A program made the translations under genes and the position numbers. A stretch of 51,018 bases of DNA from an uncultured Corynebacterium sp. (GTDB taxonomy: Bacteria > Actinomycetota > Actinomycetes > Mycobacteriales > Mycobacteriaceae): the NCBI GenBank assembly GCA_946223355.1, contig CAMIPB010000018.1:1-51018 (forward strand), written 5' to 3'. The notes under the pieces are model-generated. The model saw only the letters and a list, made by a program, of their open reading frames with translations, made no database searches and had not been told where the DNA came from. Shown here one piece after another: positions 1 to 8,046 of the stretch (position 1 is its first letter; every line of letters begins with the position of its first letter).

Positions 1-4
1 AATG

Positions 5-77
5 AGCTGGAGACGAGACTCGAACTCGCAACCGACGCATTACAAGTGCGTTGCGCTACCAATTGCGCCACTCCAGC
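5..77 (-). tRNA. tRNA-Thr (anticodon TGT)
   Basis: Read on the minus strand the 73 bases fold as a complete cloverleaf. The acceptor stem is GCTGGAG/CTCCAGC, the D stem GCGC/GCGC, the anticodon stem ACGCA/TGCGT with loop CTTGTAA, and the T stem GCGAG/CTCGT with loop TTCGAGT. The anticodon TGT reads ACA and other ACN threonine codons. The base after the acceptor stem is T and no CCA is encoded. The gene diverges from thrE. Confidence 0.96.
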
Positions 78-234
78 GCCGTAACAGATTTTTTGATCCC
101 TCCCTATAAGGGACGCCTGCTACAGTTTTTCGATACTACAGCACGAAGATGCTTAGGGCGAAAAGCGGTATGGTTTTGGGGCGACTACAGTAAAAGACGG
201 AATGTAAAAACGTTGAAGTAGGGGTCCGCATACA

Positions 235-1848
235 GTGAGTTCGTTGATGGAAAAGCTGCGCTTTGTTGGCTCGAAGATCTCGGGCCAGGGAAGCATAGCA
301 ACGATCGATGCGGTCAAGGCTGCCCCGCCGCCGTCGCCGCTGGCACCGATTGACCTTACCAATACGGTTCAGGTCACGGGCGTGATGGAATTGGCTGCCA
401 GGATCGCCGATTTACTGTTATCGTCTGGCCAGGCAAATGCAGATACGCGTGCACAAATTCACGCGGTGATGTCCGCTTATGGTCTGCACTATTGCCACGT
501 GGACATCGTGCTTAATACAATCACGATTCACACGAGCGTCGGTATTGGCGAAGATCGTCGTCCGTTGACGGTTTTCCATGTAGCGTCGGGAATCTCAGTC
601 AACTTTTCCAAGTTGTCGGCATTGGACCGTCTGATTCGTTCCATTCACGCAGGCGCAACTCCGCCAGCGATGGCGGAGAAAATCCTCAATGACATCACCA
701 CGCAAAAACCACCACACCCGCTGTGGGTCACGCTGCTGGGCTGGGGTGTAATGGGCGGCTTTATTTCCATCATGCTGGGAGGTGATATTGCCGTCGGTGT
801 TATTTCTTTCCTGGTTTCGATGCTCATCATTGGTATAAATACCTGGCTTGGCACAAAACGTCTTCCGCCGTTTTACCAAAACGTAGTGGGCGGATTCATT
901 GCCGTAGTACCAGCTGCGCTTATTTATCATCTTGCCGCAGAACGAGGAATCAACTTCTCCCCGAGCCAGGTCATTGGTATGGGTATCGTCGTGCTGGTCG
1001 CAGGCCTTACCTTGGTCCAGTGTCTGGTGGACGGCATCACTAATGCCCCAGTGACGTCGGTAGCTAAGTTTTATGAGGCGATGTTGATGACTGGCGCCAT
1101 TATCGGCGGCGTAGGTCTGGGCATCCAGTTCGTGGACTTCATCGGATTCACATTGCCACCACTAGAAATCATCGCACCGCCGGTGTACCACCAGGTTCCG
1201 CTCCTGGTTTTCTGCGGCGCGATAGGTTCCGCAGGCTTTGCAGTCGCTTGTAATGCAGGCTGGCGCGAGACAGTAGTCTCTGGACTTACCGCTGCTGCCG
1301 GAATGCTTTTTTACTATCTCATCCTTATCCCATTCGGCGTGGGAGCAGTATTTGCCTCAGCTCTTTCTGCGGTGGCTGTGGGCTTGGCTGGTGGCCTTTT
1401 GTCTCGTCGCTATATGATCCCGCCGTTAATCACGGGAATTGTCGGCTATACCCCGATGCTGCCGGGACTTACGCTTTACCGCGGCATGTACGCTTCACTC
1501 AATGAGCAGATGATTACAGGCTTTACCAACCTCGCTTCGGCGATGGCTATCGCTGGTGGCCTTGCAGCAGGCGTTGTGTTCGGTGAACGCGTAGCTCGTC
1601 GTCTGCGCCGCCCGCAGTACTTCCGCCCTTATACCGCGTTCAAGCGCGCGGGACGCTACTCCTTTGCCAAGGCCGCACAAATTGCGCGCACAACACGCAT
1701 TCCACGCGTACCGATGTCGCCTTTTGCCCCGCGAGTTAATCGCCCCGTGCGGCCGCCGCGGACATCAACGGCCCACAGCGCTTTGCAGCAGCGCAAGACA
1801 CAGAAAACCGTCGAGGATAAGGTCTCTAGGAAAAAAGGAAAGCAATAG
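235..1848 (+). CDS. thrE: threonine/serine exporter ThrE
   Basis: Predicted inner-membrane exporter of L-threonine and L-serine, driven by proton motive force. The 537-residue product has the ThrE layout: a soluble N-terminal domain (about residues 45-155, with FHVASG) followed by about ten hydrophobic segments from residue 163 to about 455. A basic, proline-rich cytoplasmic tail of about 70 residues ends in KKGKQ. The family member known from C. glutamicum is about 490 residues, so the tail explains most of the extra length. GTG at 235 is chosen; an in-frame ATG lies at 247. No strong ribosome site is visible. It is followed after 56 nt by the lysine-repeat gene, possibly in one transcript. 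Confidence 0.9.
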   Translation: MSSLMEKLRFVGSKISGQGSIATIDAVKAAPPPSPLAPIDLTNTVQVTGVMELAARIADLLLSSGQANADTRAQIHAVMSAYGLHYCHVDIVLNTITIHTSVGIGEDRRPLTVFHVASGISVNFSKLSALDRLIRSIHAGATPPAMAEKILNDITTQKPPHPLWVTLLGWGVMGGFISIMLGGDIAVGVISFLVSMLIIGINTWLGTKRLPPFYQNVVGGFIAVVPAALIYHLAAERGINFSPSQVIGMGIVVLVAGLTLVQCLVDGITNAPVTSVAKFYEAMLMTGAIIGGVGLGIQFVDFIGFTLPPLEIIAPPVYHQVPLLVFCGAIGSAGFAVACNAGWRETVVSGLTAAAGMLFYYLILIPFGVGAVFASALSAVAVGLAGGLLSRRYMIPPLITGIVGYTPMLPGLTLYRGMYASLNEQMITGFTNLASAMAIAGGLAAGVVFGERVARRLRRPQYFRPYTAFKRAGRYSFAKAAQIARTTRIPRVPMSPFAPRVNRPVRPPRTSTAHSALQQRKTQKTVEDKVSRKKGKQ

Positions 1849-1904
1849 CGTAGAATAGGGCATTTGTATAAAGCCCTCACTAACGAGCCTTGCAGGAGGA
1901 ATTC

Positions 1905-2300
1905 GTGCCGCCAAAGGTAACAGACACCCACCCTATCGCTGAGCAGCAGAACTTCGTTGAGGAGGAGACCGCACTCGCGGCCCGCCGCATCGTCGCTACG
2001 TACGCTCACGATTTTATGGATGGCGTCACTTTAATGTCCATGCTGGGCGTAGAGCCAGAGGGCTTAATCCATAAGAAGGTTGTGGCAGAACAGGAAGATC
2101 AGTCCGCCGAGCCAGCAGATAAGCCTGCTGCGAAGAAGACTGCTAAGAAGGCCGCCAAGAAGTCAACGAAGAAAACGACGAAGAAGACCACTAAAAAGAC
2201 TGCCAAAAAGGCAACTAAGAAGTCTACGAAGAAGGCGACGAAGAAGACCACTAAGAAAACTGCCAAAAAGGCAGCTAAGAAGACTGCAAAGAAGGCCTAA
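1905..2300 (+). CDS. lysine-repeat (histone H1-like tail) protein
   Basis: Start is GTG 1905, preceded by a strong ribosome site AGGAGGA at 1894-1900. The 131-residue product has a folded-looking N-terminal part (about residues 1-60, acidic and hydrophobic, containing ETALAARRIVATYAHDFMDG). From about residue 75 to the last codon it is a repeat of KKTAKKA/KKSTKKT units with a near 12-nt period. Such tails resemble eukaryotic H1 and mycobacterial HupB tails and usually bind nucleic acid or other polyanions. The DNA-binding role is inference; I do not recognise the N-terminal domain. It ends 5 nt before otsA, so the two are probably cotranscribed. Confidence 0.8.
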   Translation: MPPKVTDTHPIAEQQNFVEEETALAARRIVATYAHDFMDGVTLMSMLGVEPEGLIHKKVVAEQEDQSAEPADKPAAKKTAKKAAKKSTKKTTKKTTKKTAKKATKKSTKKATKKTTKKTAKKAAKKTAKKA

Positions 2301-2305
2301 CAGCC

Positions 2306-3745
2306 ATGTCGGCTACCGGTTCCAATAGCTTCGTAGTTGTGGCAAACCGGCTTCCGGTTGACCTTGCCACCACGCCTGACGGCGAGCGCGAGTGGGTTCC
2401 CTCCCCTGGCGGGCTCGTCGCAGCGCTTTCTCCTGTGTTAGAACACCACCAGGGTTGCTGGGTGGGGTGGCCGGGAATCCCTAACGAAGCACCGGAACCT
2501 TTCCGCACCGACAAGGGCGTCTTGCTCCACCCTGTAAAGCTGACCTCTGCGGATTTTGAGGGCTTTTACGAAGGCTTTTCTAATGCCACTTTGTGGCCTC
2601 TGTATCACGATCTCATCGTGCCTCCGGTATACGATCGGGATTGGTGGGATACCTACCGCGAAGTGAACTCGAAGTTTGCCGCAGAAGTCGCTGAAGTTGC
2701 CGCACCGGGCGCGACCGTATGGGTGCAGGACTATCAGCTGCAACTTCTGCCGGGTATTTTGCGTCAGACGCGCCCGGATTTGACCATAGGCTTTTTCCTC
2801 CATATTCCGTTCCCAAATGCGGATTTGTTCCGCCAGTTGCCGTGGCGCGATGAGACGATTCGCGGGCTGCTGGGTGCTGATCTTATTGGTTTCCACCTAG
2901 AGTCCAACGCCAATAACTTTCTCAATTTGGCGCGCAGTGCAGGCCTGGAGGTATCTGGTCAGGCGAGCACCCGTGAAATCACGGCTAAGGTCACAGCTTC
3001 CGACGGCCGCGAGGTTGCCGTCGGCGCGTTCCCTATCTCTATTGATGTGTCCAGCATTGGCAACTTCTCTGCTGAAGATGACGCGGCGGTTGCCCAAATG
3101 CGTGAAGATTTAGGCAATCCAAAGAACATCATTTTGGGTATTGATCGGCTGGACTACACCAAGGGAATTTTGCAGCGGCTGAGCGCTTTTGAAGAGCTTC
3201 TCAAAACGGATGCTGTGGATCCGGAAAGCGTTACCTTTGTGCAGGTAGCCACACCTTCTCGTGAGCGTATCGAGCAGTACCGGGTGGCGCGTTCCAAGGT
3301 GGAAGAAGCCGTGGGCCGAATTAACGGCAACTTCGGCTCGATTGGCCATCCGGTGGTCAATTACCTGCACCGTTCTTTACCTAAGGAGGAGCTGCGTTAC
3401 TACTATCGCATGGCGGACATCATGGCAGTCACTCCGTTTAAGGACGGCATGAACCTCGTTGCCAAAGAGTATGTGGCCTGCCATGGCGATGGCTCCGGCG
3501 CGCTGGTCTTGTCCGAGTTTGCTGGCGCTGCGGATGAGCTCACGCAGGCAAATCTGTGCAACCCGTTTGATATTGAATCTGTGAAGCGCTCTTTACTCAA
3601 CACTATCCAGATGTTGGATTCTTCCCCTGAGGTAATGCGCGAACGCATGCTTTCGTTGAATAAGCAGGTCAACGAGCATGACGTTAATCTGTGGGCCAAT
3701 TCTTTCCTTACCTGCTTGGAGGAGTCTCATTCTTCCCATGCCTAA
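2306..3745 (+). CDS. otsA: alpha,alpha-trehalose-6-phosphate synthase OtsA
   Basis: Glycosyltransferase family 20 enzyme joining UDP-glucose and glucose-6-phosphate to trehalose-6-phosphate in the cytoplasm. The 479 residues carry the family marks: VVANRLPVD near the N-terminus, HIPFPNADLFRQLPWR, GADLIGFH, GIDRLDYTKGI and the sugar-nucleotide site TPFKDGMNLVAKEYVA. The length is usual for bacterial OtsA. ATG 2306 follows the preceding stop by 5 nt. The stop overlaps the start of the next lipoprotein gene, and otsB follows, forming an OtsAB route interrupted by one small gene. Confidence 0.97.
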   Translation: MSATGSNSFVVVANRLPVDLATTPDGEREWVPSPGGLVAALSPVLEHHQGCWVGWPGIPNEAPEPFRTDKGVLLHPVKLTSADFEGFYEGFSNATLWPLYHDLIVPPVYDRDWWDTYREVNSKFAAEVAEVAAPGATVWVQDYQLQLLPGILRQTRPDLTIGFFLHIPFPNADLFRQLPWRDETIRGLLGADLIGFHLESNANNFLNLARSAGLEVSGQASTREITAKVTASDGREVAVGAFPISIDVSSIGNFSAEDDAAVAQMREDLGNPKNIILGIDRLDYTKGILQRLSAFEELLKTDAVDPESVTFVQVATPSRERIEQYRVARSKVEEAVGRINGNFGSIGHPVVNYLHRSLPKEELRYYYRMADIMAVTPFKDGMNLVAKEYVACHGDGSGALVLSEFAGAADELTQANLCNPFDIESVKRSLLNTIQMLDSSPEVMRERMLSLNKQVNEHDVNLWANSFLTCLEESHSSHA

Positions 3746-4265
3746 GCGCTTTTCTCTTTTTACAGCCACCGTCTTGACCACCGTCCTGGCATCCACAGGG
3801 TTGGTCGCCTGCTCCCAGAACACCGCGGAACCACCCATGCGCATCGCGCAGCGCAACTGGCAGGTCACGGCAATTTTTGCCAATCTGCAATCGCCGACGA
3901 ATATCCCGGAATCCGTTAGCCCACGCCCCGAAATGACTTTTGGCGAGTCCTCAGCAACCGGCTCCACCGGATGCGCGCGTTTCCAAGCACTGGTCAGCTA
4001 TCATCGCACTGCCGGAAACTCAGGCGAAGACGCAGAAGAAAACACCACTATCCGCGAGGCCAACCGCGTCAAGGTCGAGAAAATCAAAATGGACGAGCCG
4101 AACGAAGGGTGCGCAGGTACTTCCGCGTGGGCGCATGAGAACCTAAGCGGCATGCTCACAGAAGGTGCTGAATTTGACATCGCGTTTGGCACCTCCGAGC
4201 AGCTTTCACTCACGCTTGTCGACGATCGCGTGGACAGCCCAGCTCTTCGACTCAGCGCGCTTTAG
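3738..4265 (+). CDS. small lipoprotein between otsA and otsB, META/HslJ-like
   Basis: ATG 3738 overlaps the last codons of otsA by 8 nt. The 175-residue product starts with MPKRFSLF and a hydrophobic stretch ending in the lipobox LVAC, so it is probably a surface lipoprotein. The region STGCARFQALVSY and the C-terminal LSLTLVD pattern recall META/HslJ domains, but the match is loose. A hypothetical gene sits at the same place between otsA and otsB in C. glutamicum, to my memory. Its role in trehalose metabolism is unknown; cotranscription with otsA is likely from the overlap. Confidence 0.75.
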   Translation: MPKRFSLFTATVLTTVLASTGLVACSQNTAEPPMRIAQRNWQVTAIFANLQSPTNIPESVSPRPEMTFGESSATGSTGCARFQALVSYHRTAGNSGEDAEENTTIREANRVKVEKIKMDEPNEGCAGTSAWAHENLSGMLTEGAEFDIAFGTSEQLSLTLVDDRVDSPALRLSAL

Positions 4266-4302
4266 CAACCTGTTTTTGTTACCTGCTCTAGGCTGGAAGG
4301 CT

Positions 4303-5061
4303 ATGGAGTGGATTAACAATCTTGCGCGCGCTTCGCGTTTATTGGTGGTCAGTGACTTTGACGGAACCTTGGCAGATTTCGCCACGGATATTTATGCTGT
4401 TGCCCCGCGTCCACAAGCGGTGGATGCGTTGGAGCGTCTAGTGGACTTACCTGACACCACGGTGGCTGTGCTGTCAGGCAGGCACTTGGAAGGTTTACGT
4501 CGGGTCTGCCCGCTGGCTGGCGACGTGGTCTTTGCAGGATCGCACGGTGCAGAGGCGTCAACAGGCAATGCCTTGCTGAGTCCAGAAATGGAAGCTCATC
4601 TGAACCGCATTGGCGCCCAGTTAGAGGCACTGCGTGCGACGTATCCGCACACTTTTATTGAGGTTAAGCCTTATCAGCGCGTGTTTCATACCGTGGAACT
4701 TTCGCAGGTCAACCCAGATTTGAGCGCACAGGCGCTTGAGCAGGCCGCCTCCTTGCCTACCGACGGTTTCCCGGACGTCGTCGTGGGCAAAAACATCGCG
4801 GAATATTCTGCTGCCCAAATCACCAAGGGCACTTGGATTTCTTCAGCTATCAAGGAGTACGCCCCAGATGCGGTGGTGTTCATCGGTGATGACACCACCG
4901 ATGAGACCGCGTTTAAAGTGCTTAATGAGGCAGACAACCCGAATTTTATTGGGGTGAAGGTCGGTGCCGGTGAAACCCTTGCAGCCCAGCGTGTGGCAGA
5001 TATCGACGCCGTTTGTGAACTACTCACGGCTCTTGCCGATGCACGTTCTAGTAAACGCTAG
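4303..5061 (+). CDS. otsB: trehalose-6-phosphate phosphatase OtsB
   Basis: HAD-superfamily phosphatase that removes phosphate from trehalose-6-phosphate, completing the OtsAB pathway. Visible motifs in the 252 residues are DFDGTLADF (nucleophile and acid/base Asp, residues about 18-26), LSGR (motif II) and GDDTTDETAFK (Mg-binding motif IV). ATG 4303 is chosen because it has GGAAGG just upstream and gives a normal N-terminus; longer frames overlap the lipoprotein gene. It converges on the LacI regulator gene. Confidence 0.94.
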   Translation: MEWINNLARASRLLVVSDFDGTLADFATDIYAVAPRPQAVDALERLVDLPDTTVAVLSGRHLEGLRRVCPLAGDVVFAGSHGAEASTGNALLSPEMEAHLNRIGAQLEALRATYPHTFIEVKPYQRVFHTVELSQVNPDLSAQALEQAASLPTDGFPDVVVGKNIAEYSAAQITKGTWISSAIKEYAPDAVVFIGDDTTDETAFKVLNEADNPNFIGVKVGAGETLAAQRVADIDAVCELLTALADARSSKR

Positions 5062-5073
5062 CGAGCGCTTACT
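5050..5073. terminator. possible bidirectional hairpin between otsB and lacI-type gene
   Basis: Arms AGTAAACGCT and AGCGCTTACT (one mismatch, 4-nt loop) straddle the otsB stop codon in the 18-nt convergent gap. There is no clear T tract, so termination is only a guess from position. Confidence 0.3.
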
Positions 5074-5079
5074 AGCGCA

Positions 5080-6183
5080 CTAAGCAAAGCGCGGAGGTGC
5101 AATCGTAGCGCCGGGATGAAAGCTCGTGGGCAAAATCTTGCGTTCGCGCTTGACCGCAAGTTCACCATCTTTTTCAATGAGTTCTTGCAGCAATTGGCCC
5201 GCTGCGGCCCCCTTGGATTTATTGGGCTGCACGACGGTGCTCAGCCCACGCGCCACTGCGATATCCACGCCGTCAAAACCTGTCACGGATAAATCTTCCG
5301 GCACCCGCATACCAATTTCTTGAGCGTAGTCAATGAGCGCGAGCGCCATGGAGTCCGTCGTACACAACACCGCAGTCAAGTCTGGGTGCGCGCCAAGTAG
5401 TTGCGCGGATGCTTCGCGCCCATTGGTGCGGTCATTGATGTGACGAGTATGAACCGGGATGGATTCCCGCTCGATGCCTGCGTCTTCAAAGACTTCAAGT
5501 GCGCCCTGAATACGGTTGCGCTGCACGTGCATCGCTGCGGTTTCCAGCTCGCAGGGGTTTACTGCGCCGTCGGCACGTTCGTGCATCAAGCGGATGGCCA
5601 TCACACCAATCTTTCGGTGTCCGGCATCCACTAACGCCTGCGCTGCTGGTTTAATCGCGGCGTAGTCATCGATGCCTACAAACGGCAAACCGGTATCTGT
5701 TGGCTGGTCACACACTACTAAAGGCAGACCACGTTGCATAGCAGCTTTGAGATAAGGGTCATTTTTGGCAACGGAATAAACAACAAAGCCATCGACAGCC
5801 GCGCGGCCTAATAACTCATGTGCGCGGCTTGTCTCGTTAGCTGTGTCCGGACCTGCTGGAATCAACGTCAGTGATGCGTTGGTCCCATAAGAGGCTTCCG
5901 CCATGCCTGCCAGAAAGTCCACCGAGGCCTTGTCTTCGAAGGCGTAGGTTAACCGCTCCGTAAGTAGCACGCCGATCGCCCCTGCTCGCCGGGTTCGCAG
6001 ACTACGTGCAGTTGGATCTGGTCCTGGGTAGCCGCGCTTGGCCGCTGCTGCCAGAATGCGTTCCCTGGTAGCAGGCGCGAGTTGGTCTGGCCGGTTATAC
6101 GCATTGGATACAGTCGTGCGTGAGACGCCCAATTCAGCTGCCAGTGAGGCCAGAGTTTTGCGCTTACGGCCAGTTGATTCCAT
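5080..6183 (-). CDS. ipsA: LacI-family regulator, IpsA-type
   Basis: 367-residue transcription regulator. The N-terminus carries the LacI helix-turn-helix (TLASLAAELGVSRTTVSNAY, residues about 8-27) and hinge helix (ARSLRTRRA), followed by a periplasmic-binding-protein-like sensor domain. The gene next to otsB in C. glutamicum (cg2910, IpsA) senses myo-inositol and activates inositol-phosphate synthase for inositol-lipid formation; the assignment here rests on synteny and family, not on a search. ATG 6183 is chosen because TAAAGT lies exactly 7 nt upstream (6191-6196), consistent with a leaderless mRNA, and because the helix-turn-helix then starts at the usual place. Confidence 0.85.
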   Translation of the reverse strand: MESTGRKRKTLASLAAELGVSRTTVSNAYNRPDQLAPATRERILAAAAKRGYPGPDPTARSLRTRRAGAIGVLLTERLTYAFEDKASVDFLAGMAEASYGTNASLTLIPAGPDTANETSRAHELLGRAAVDGFVVYSVAKNDPYLKAAMQRGLPLVVCDQPTDTGLPFVGIDDYAAIKPAAQALVDAGHRKIGVMAIRLMHERADGAVNPCELETAAMHVQRNRIQGALEVFEDAGIERESIPVHTRHINDRTNGREASAQLLGAHPDLTAVLCTTDSMALALIDYAQEIGMRVPEDLSVTGFDGVDIAVARGLSTVVQPNKSKGAAAGQLLQELIEKDGELAVKRERKILPTSFHPGATIAPPRFA

Positions 6184-6190
6184 GCCCACT

Positions 6191-6196
6191 ACTTTA
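6191..6196 (-). promoter_or_regulatory. -10 box of the LacI-type gene (leaderless start)
   Basis: TAAAGT on the minus strand with a 7-nt gap (6184-6190) to ATG 6183 puts the predicted transcription start at or beside the start codon. Confidence 0.5.
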
Positions 6197-6280
6197 GCCC
6201 GCAGCAGGTCACCCCTCAGCGCGCCCCCCCGGGTCATTGCATTACGTACACCCTCATCGGAATTTTCAATTCATTTTCAG

Positions 6281-6309
6281 TTGACAACGGTTTTCAGTAA
6301 TGGCATTTT
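6281..6309 (+). promoter_or_regulatory. znuA promoter
   Basis: A consensus -35 TTGACA (6281-6286), a 17-bp spacer and CATTTT (6304-6309) lie 7 nt before ATG 6317. This geometry predicts a leaderless znuA mRNA. Confidence 0.55.
6282..6296. promoter_or_regulatory. candidate Zur operator
   Basis: TGACAA-CGG-TTTTCA is an inverted repeat (one mismatch to TGAAAA-N3-TTTTCA), the A/T-rich type bound by Zur in corynebacteria. It overlaps the -35 box and spacer of the znuA promoter, where zinc-bound Zur would block RNA polymerase. A second TTTTCA-rich stretch lies just upstream at 6262-6279. Confidence 0.5.
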
Positions 6310-6316
6310 TATTGAC

Positions 6317-7336
6317 ATGAAAACTATGAACATTTTCCCGCGAGCATTCGCCGCCACTCTCACCGCTACGGCGATGGTTCTGGCTTCCTGCAGCTCCACC
6401 GAATCAGGTAGCGCCACCGGATCTTCTTCTGACTCCAAAAAGCCCGAAGAGACCATCAACCTCGTAGCTTCCACCTCCATCTGGAGCGACGTTGCCGAGT
6501 CCGTCATTGAAGGCTCTTCCGTGCAGGACAAGGTTGAAATCACTCCGATCATCGAGGGCAACAACACCGATCCGCACCATTTCGAGCCTGCTGCACAAGA
6601 CATCGTCCGCGCCACAGAAGCTGACGTCGTAGTAGTCGGTGGCGGCGGATATGACGCCTGGCTTTACGACGCCCTCGAGAACCAGGACAACGTTGTTCAC
6701 GCCCTCCCGCTCGTCGCGCACAACCACGAAGGTCACGAGCACGGCCACGAACACGGCGAAGAAGCTCACGAGCACGGCCACGAGCACGGCGGCGAGCACG
6801 GCCACGAACACGGCGAGGAAGGCACAATCGAGTCCATCGATGGCAACGAGCACATCTGGTACGACACCACAGCGCTGGAGCATGTAGCCGAAGGCATAGC
6901 TGAGAAGATCAACGAAGTTGCACCGGAAGGCGAAAAGGTAGACATCACGGAATTTGAGAAGAAGATCGAATCCCTCCACGAGCGTATCCACGAGCTGCCA
7001 GAAATGACCTACGCTAAGACTGAACCAATCGCGGACTACATTCTGGCCCACTCCGAAATGAAAGACGAGACTCCTGAGTCCTACCGCAAGCAGACGCTTA
7101 GCCACGGCGAGCCAACCGCTTCTGACCTGAACGCTTTCCTTGAAGCCATCAAGTCCGGTGACATCGATGTTTTGATCTACAACCCACAGACCAAGACTGA
7201 CCTGACGGACCGCATCCGCAAGGCAGCAGAAGATGAGAACATCCCGGTAGTTGAAATCGGAGAAACCCCACCAGAAGGTGCAAACTTCTTCGATTACTAC
7301 AGCGAAGTACTGGACAAGCTAGAATCCCTGGCATAA
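6317..7336 (+). CDS. znuA: zinc ABC transporter substrate-binding lipoprotein
   Basis: Cluster A-I metal-binding lipoprotein that captures zinc outside the membrane for ZnuBC. The 339-residue product has a signal peptide ending in the lipobox LASC (about residue 25). It then has the metal-site motif NTDPHHFEP, a histidine-rich loop (HEHGHEHG repeated, about residues 137-170), EHIWYD and LSHGEPTASD. The His/Glu-rich loop favours zinc over manganese. ATG 6317 is supported by its promoter geometry; ATG 6326 is an alternative. znuC and znuB follow directly, and the homologous C. glutamicum operon (cg2911-2913) is Zur-controlled as I recall it. Confidence 0.93.
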   Translation: MKTMNIFPRAFAATLTATAMVLASCSSTESGSATGSSSDSKKPEETINLVASTSIWSDVAESVIEGSSVQDKVEITPIIEGNNTDPHHFEPAAQDIVRATEADVVVVGGGGYDAWLYDALENQDNVVHALPLVAHNHEGHEHGHEHGEEAHEHGHEHGGEHGHEHGEEGTIESIDGNEHIWYDTTALEHVAEGIAEKINEVAPEGEKVDITEFEKKIESLHERIHELPEMTYAKTEPIADYILAHSEMKDETPESYRKQTLSHGEPTASDLNAFLEAIKSGDIDVLIYNPQTKTDLTDRIRKAAEDENIPVVEIGETPPEGANFFDYYSEVLDKLESLA

Positions 7337-7344
7337 TTAACCAA

Positions 7345-8046
7345 GTGCTTATCAAGTTCAATTCTGCCGCCGTCTCCCCCTTATGGTCCGACCTAGACCT
7401 AGAGGTAAACAGCGGTGAGTTCATTGCAATCCTGGGGCCAAACGGCGTCGGAAAGTCCACGTTGTTATCCACAATCTTGGGCACACGCAAACTCACCGCG
7501 GGCAGCGTGGACGTCAATGCGCGATTGGGTTATATCCCGCAACAGCGGATGTTTCCCCCACACCTGCCTATGCGCGCGCGGGACCTCGTTTCACTGTCAT
7601 TGGGCCACGGCGTACTCAGAAATCGTTTCGCGTCCAAGCAGCGTGTGATGGAGCTGCTGGAATCCGTCGGCGCAGAGGGCATCGCTAACCGTCGGGTTGG
7701 CGAACTCTCAGGGGGCCAGCAGCAGCTCGTCCGCCAAGCGCAGGCGCTGGCCAACAACCCCCAGGTTATCCTTGCTGACGAGCCACTGCTCAGTTTGGAC
7801 ATGGCGCGCGAACGGGAGGCAGTGCGCTTGTTAGACGAGCGTCGGAAAGCAGCGGACTCCGCAGTCTTGTTTGTCACGCACGGCATTAACCCAGTGCTCG
7901 AGGTTGTCGACCGCGTTGTGTACCTGGCGCCGAATGGGCACACCATTGGCACCGTGGATGAGGTCATGCGCTCGGAGGTTCTCTCCGAGCTGTACAACAC
8001 CCACGTGGATGTGATGAACGTGAACGGAAGGTTGATCGTCGTATGA
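7345..8046 (+). CDS. znuC: zinc ABC transporter ATP-binding protein
   Basis: ATPase subunit energising zinc import. The 233 residues contain Walker A GPNGVGKST (about residues 32-40), Q-loop IPQQR, signature LSGGQQQLVRQAQAL, Walker B VILADEP and switch histidine VTHG. The start is GTG 7345, 8 nt after znuA; no ATG is available near it. The gene overlaps znuB by 4 nt (ATGA), so subunit synthesis is coupled. Confidence 0.93.
   Translation: MLIKFNSAAVSPLWSDLDLEVNSGEFIAILGPNGVGKSTLLSTILGTRKLTAGSVDVNARLGYIPQQRMFPPHLPMRARDLVSLSLGHGVLRNRFASKQRVMELLESVGAEGIANRRVGELSGGQQQLVRQAQALANNPQVILADEPLLSLDMAREREAVRLLDERRKAADSAVLFVTHGINPVLEVVDRVVYLAPNGHTIGTVDEVMRSEVLSELYNTHVDVMNVNGRLIVV

Noticed and set aside
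6404..7105. Long valine-rich minus-strand frame opposite znuA
   Set aside because: Shadow of the His/Glu-rich coding strand; no ribosome site or promoter.
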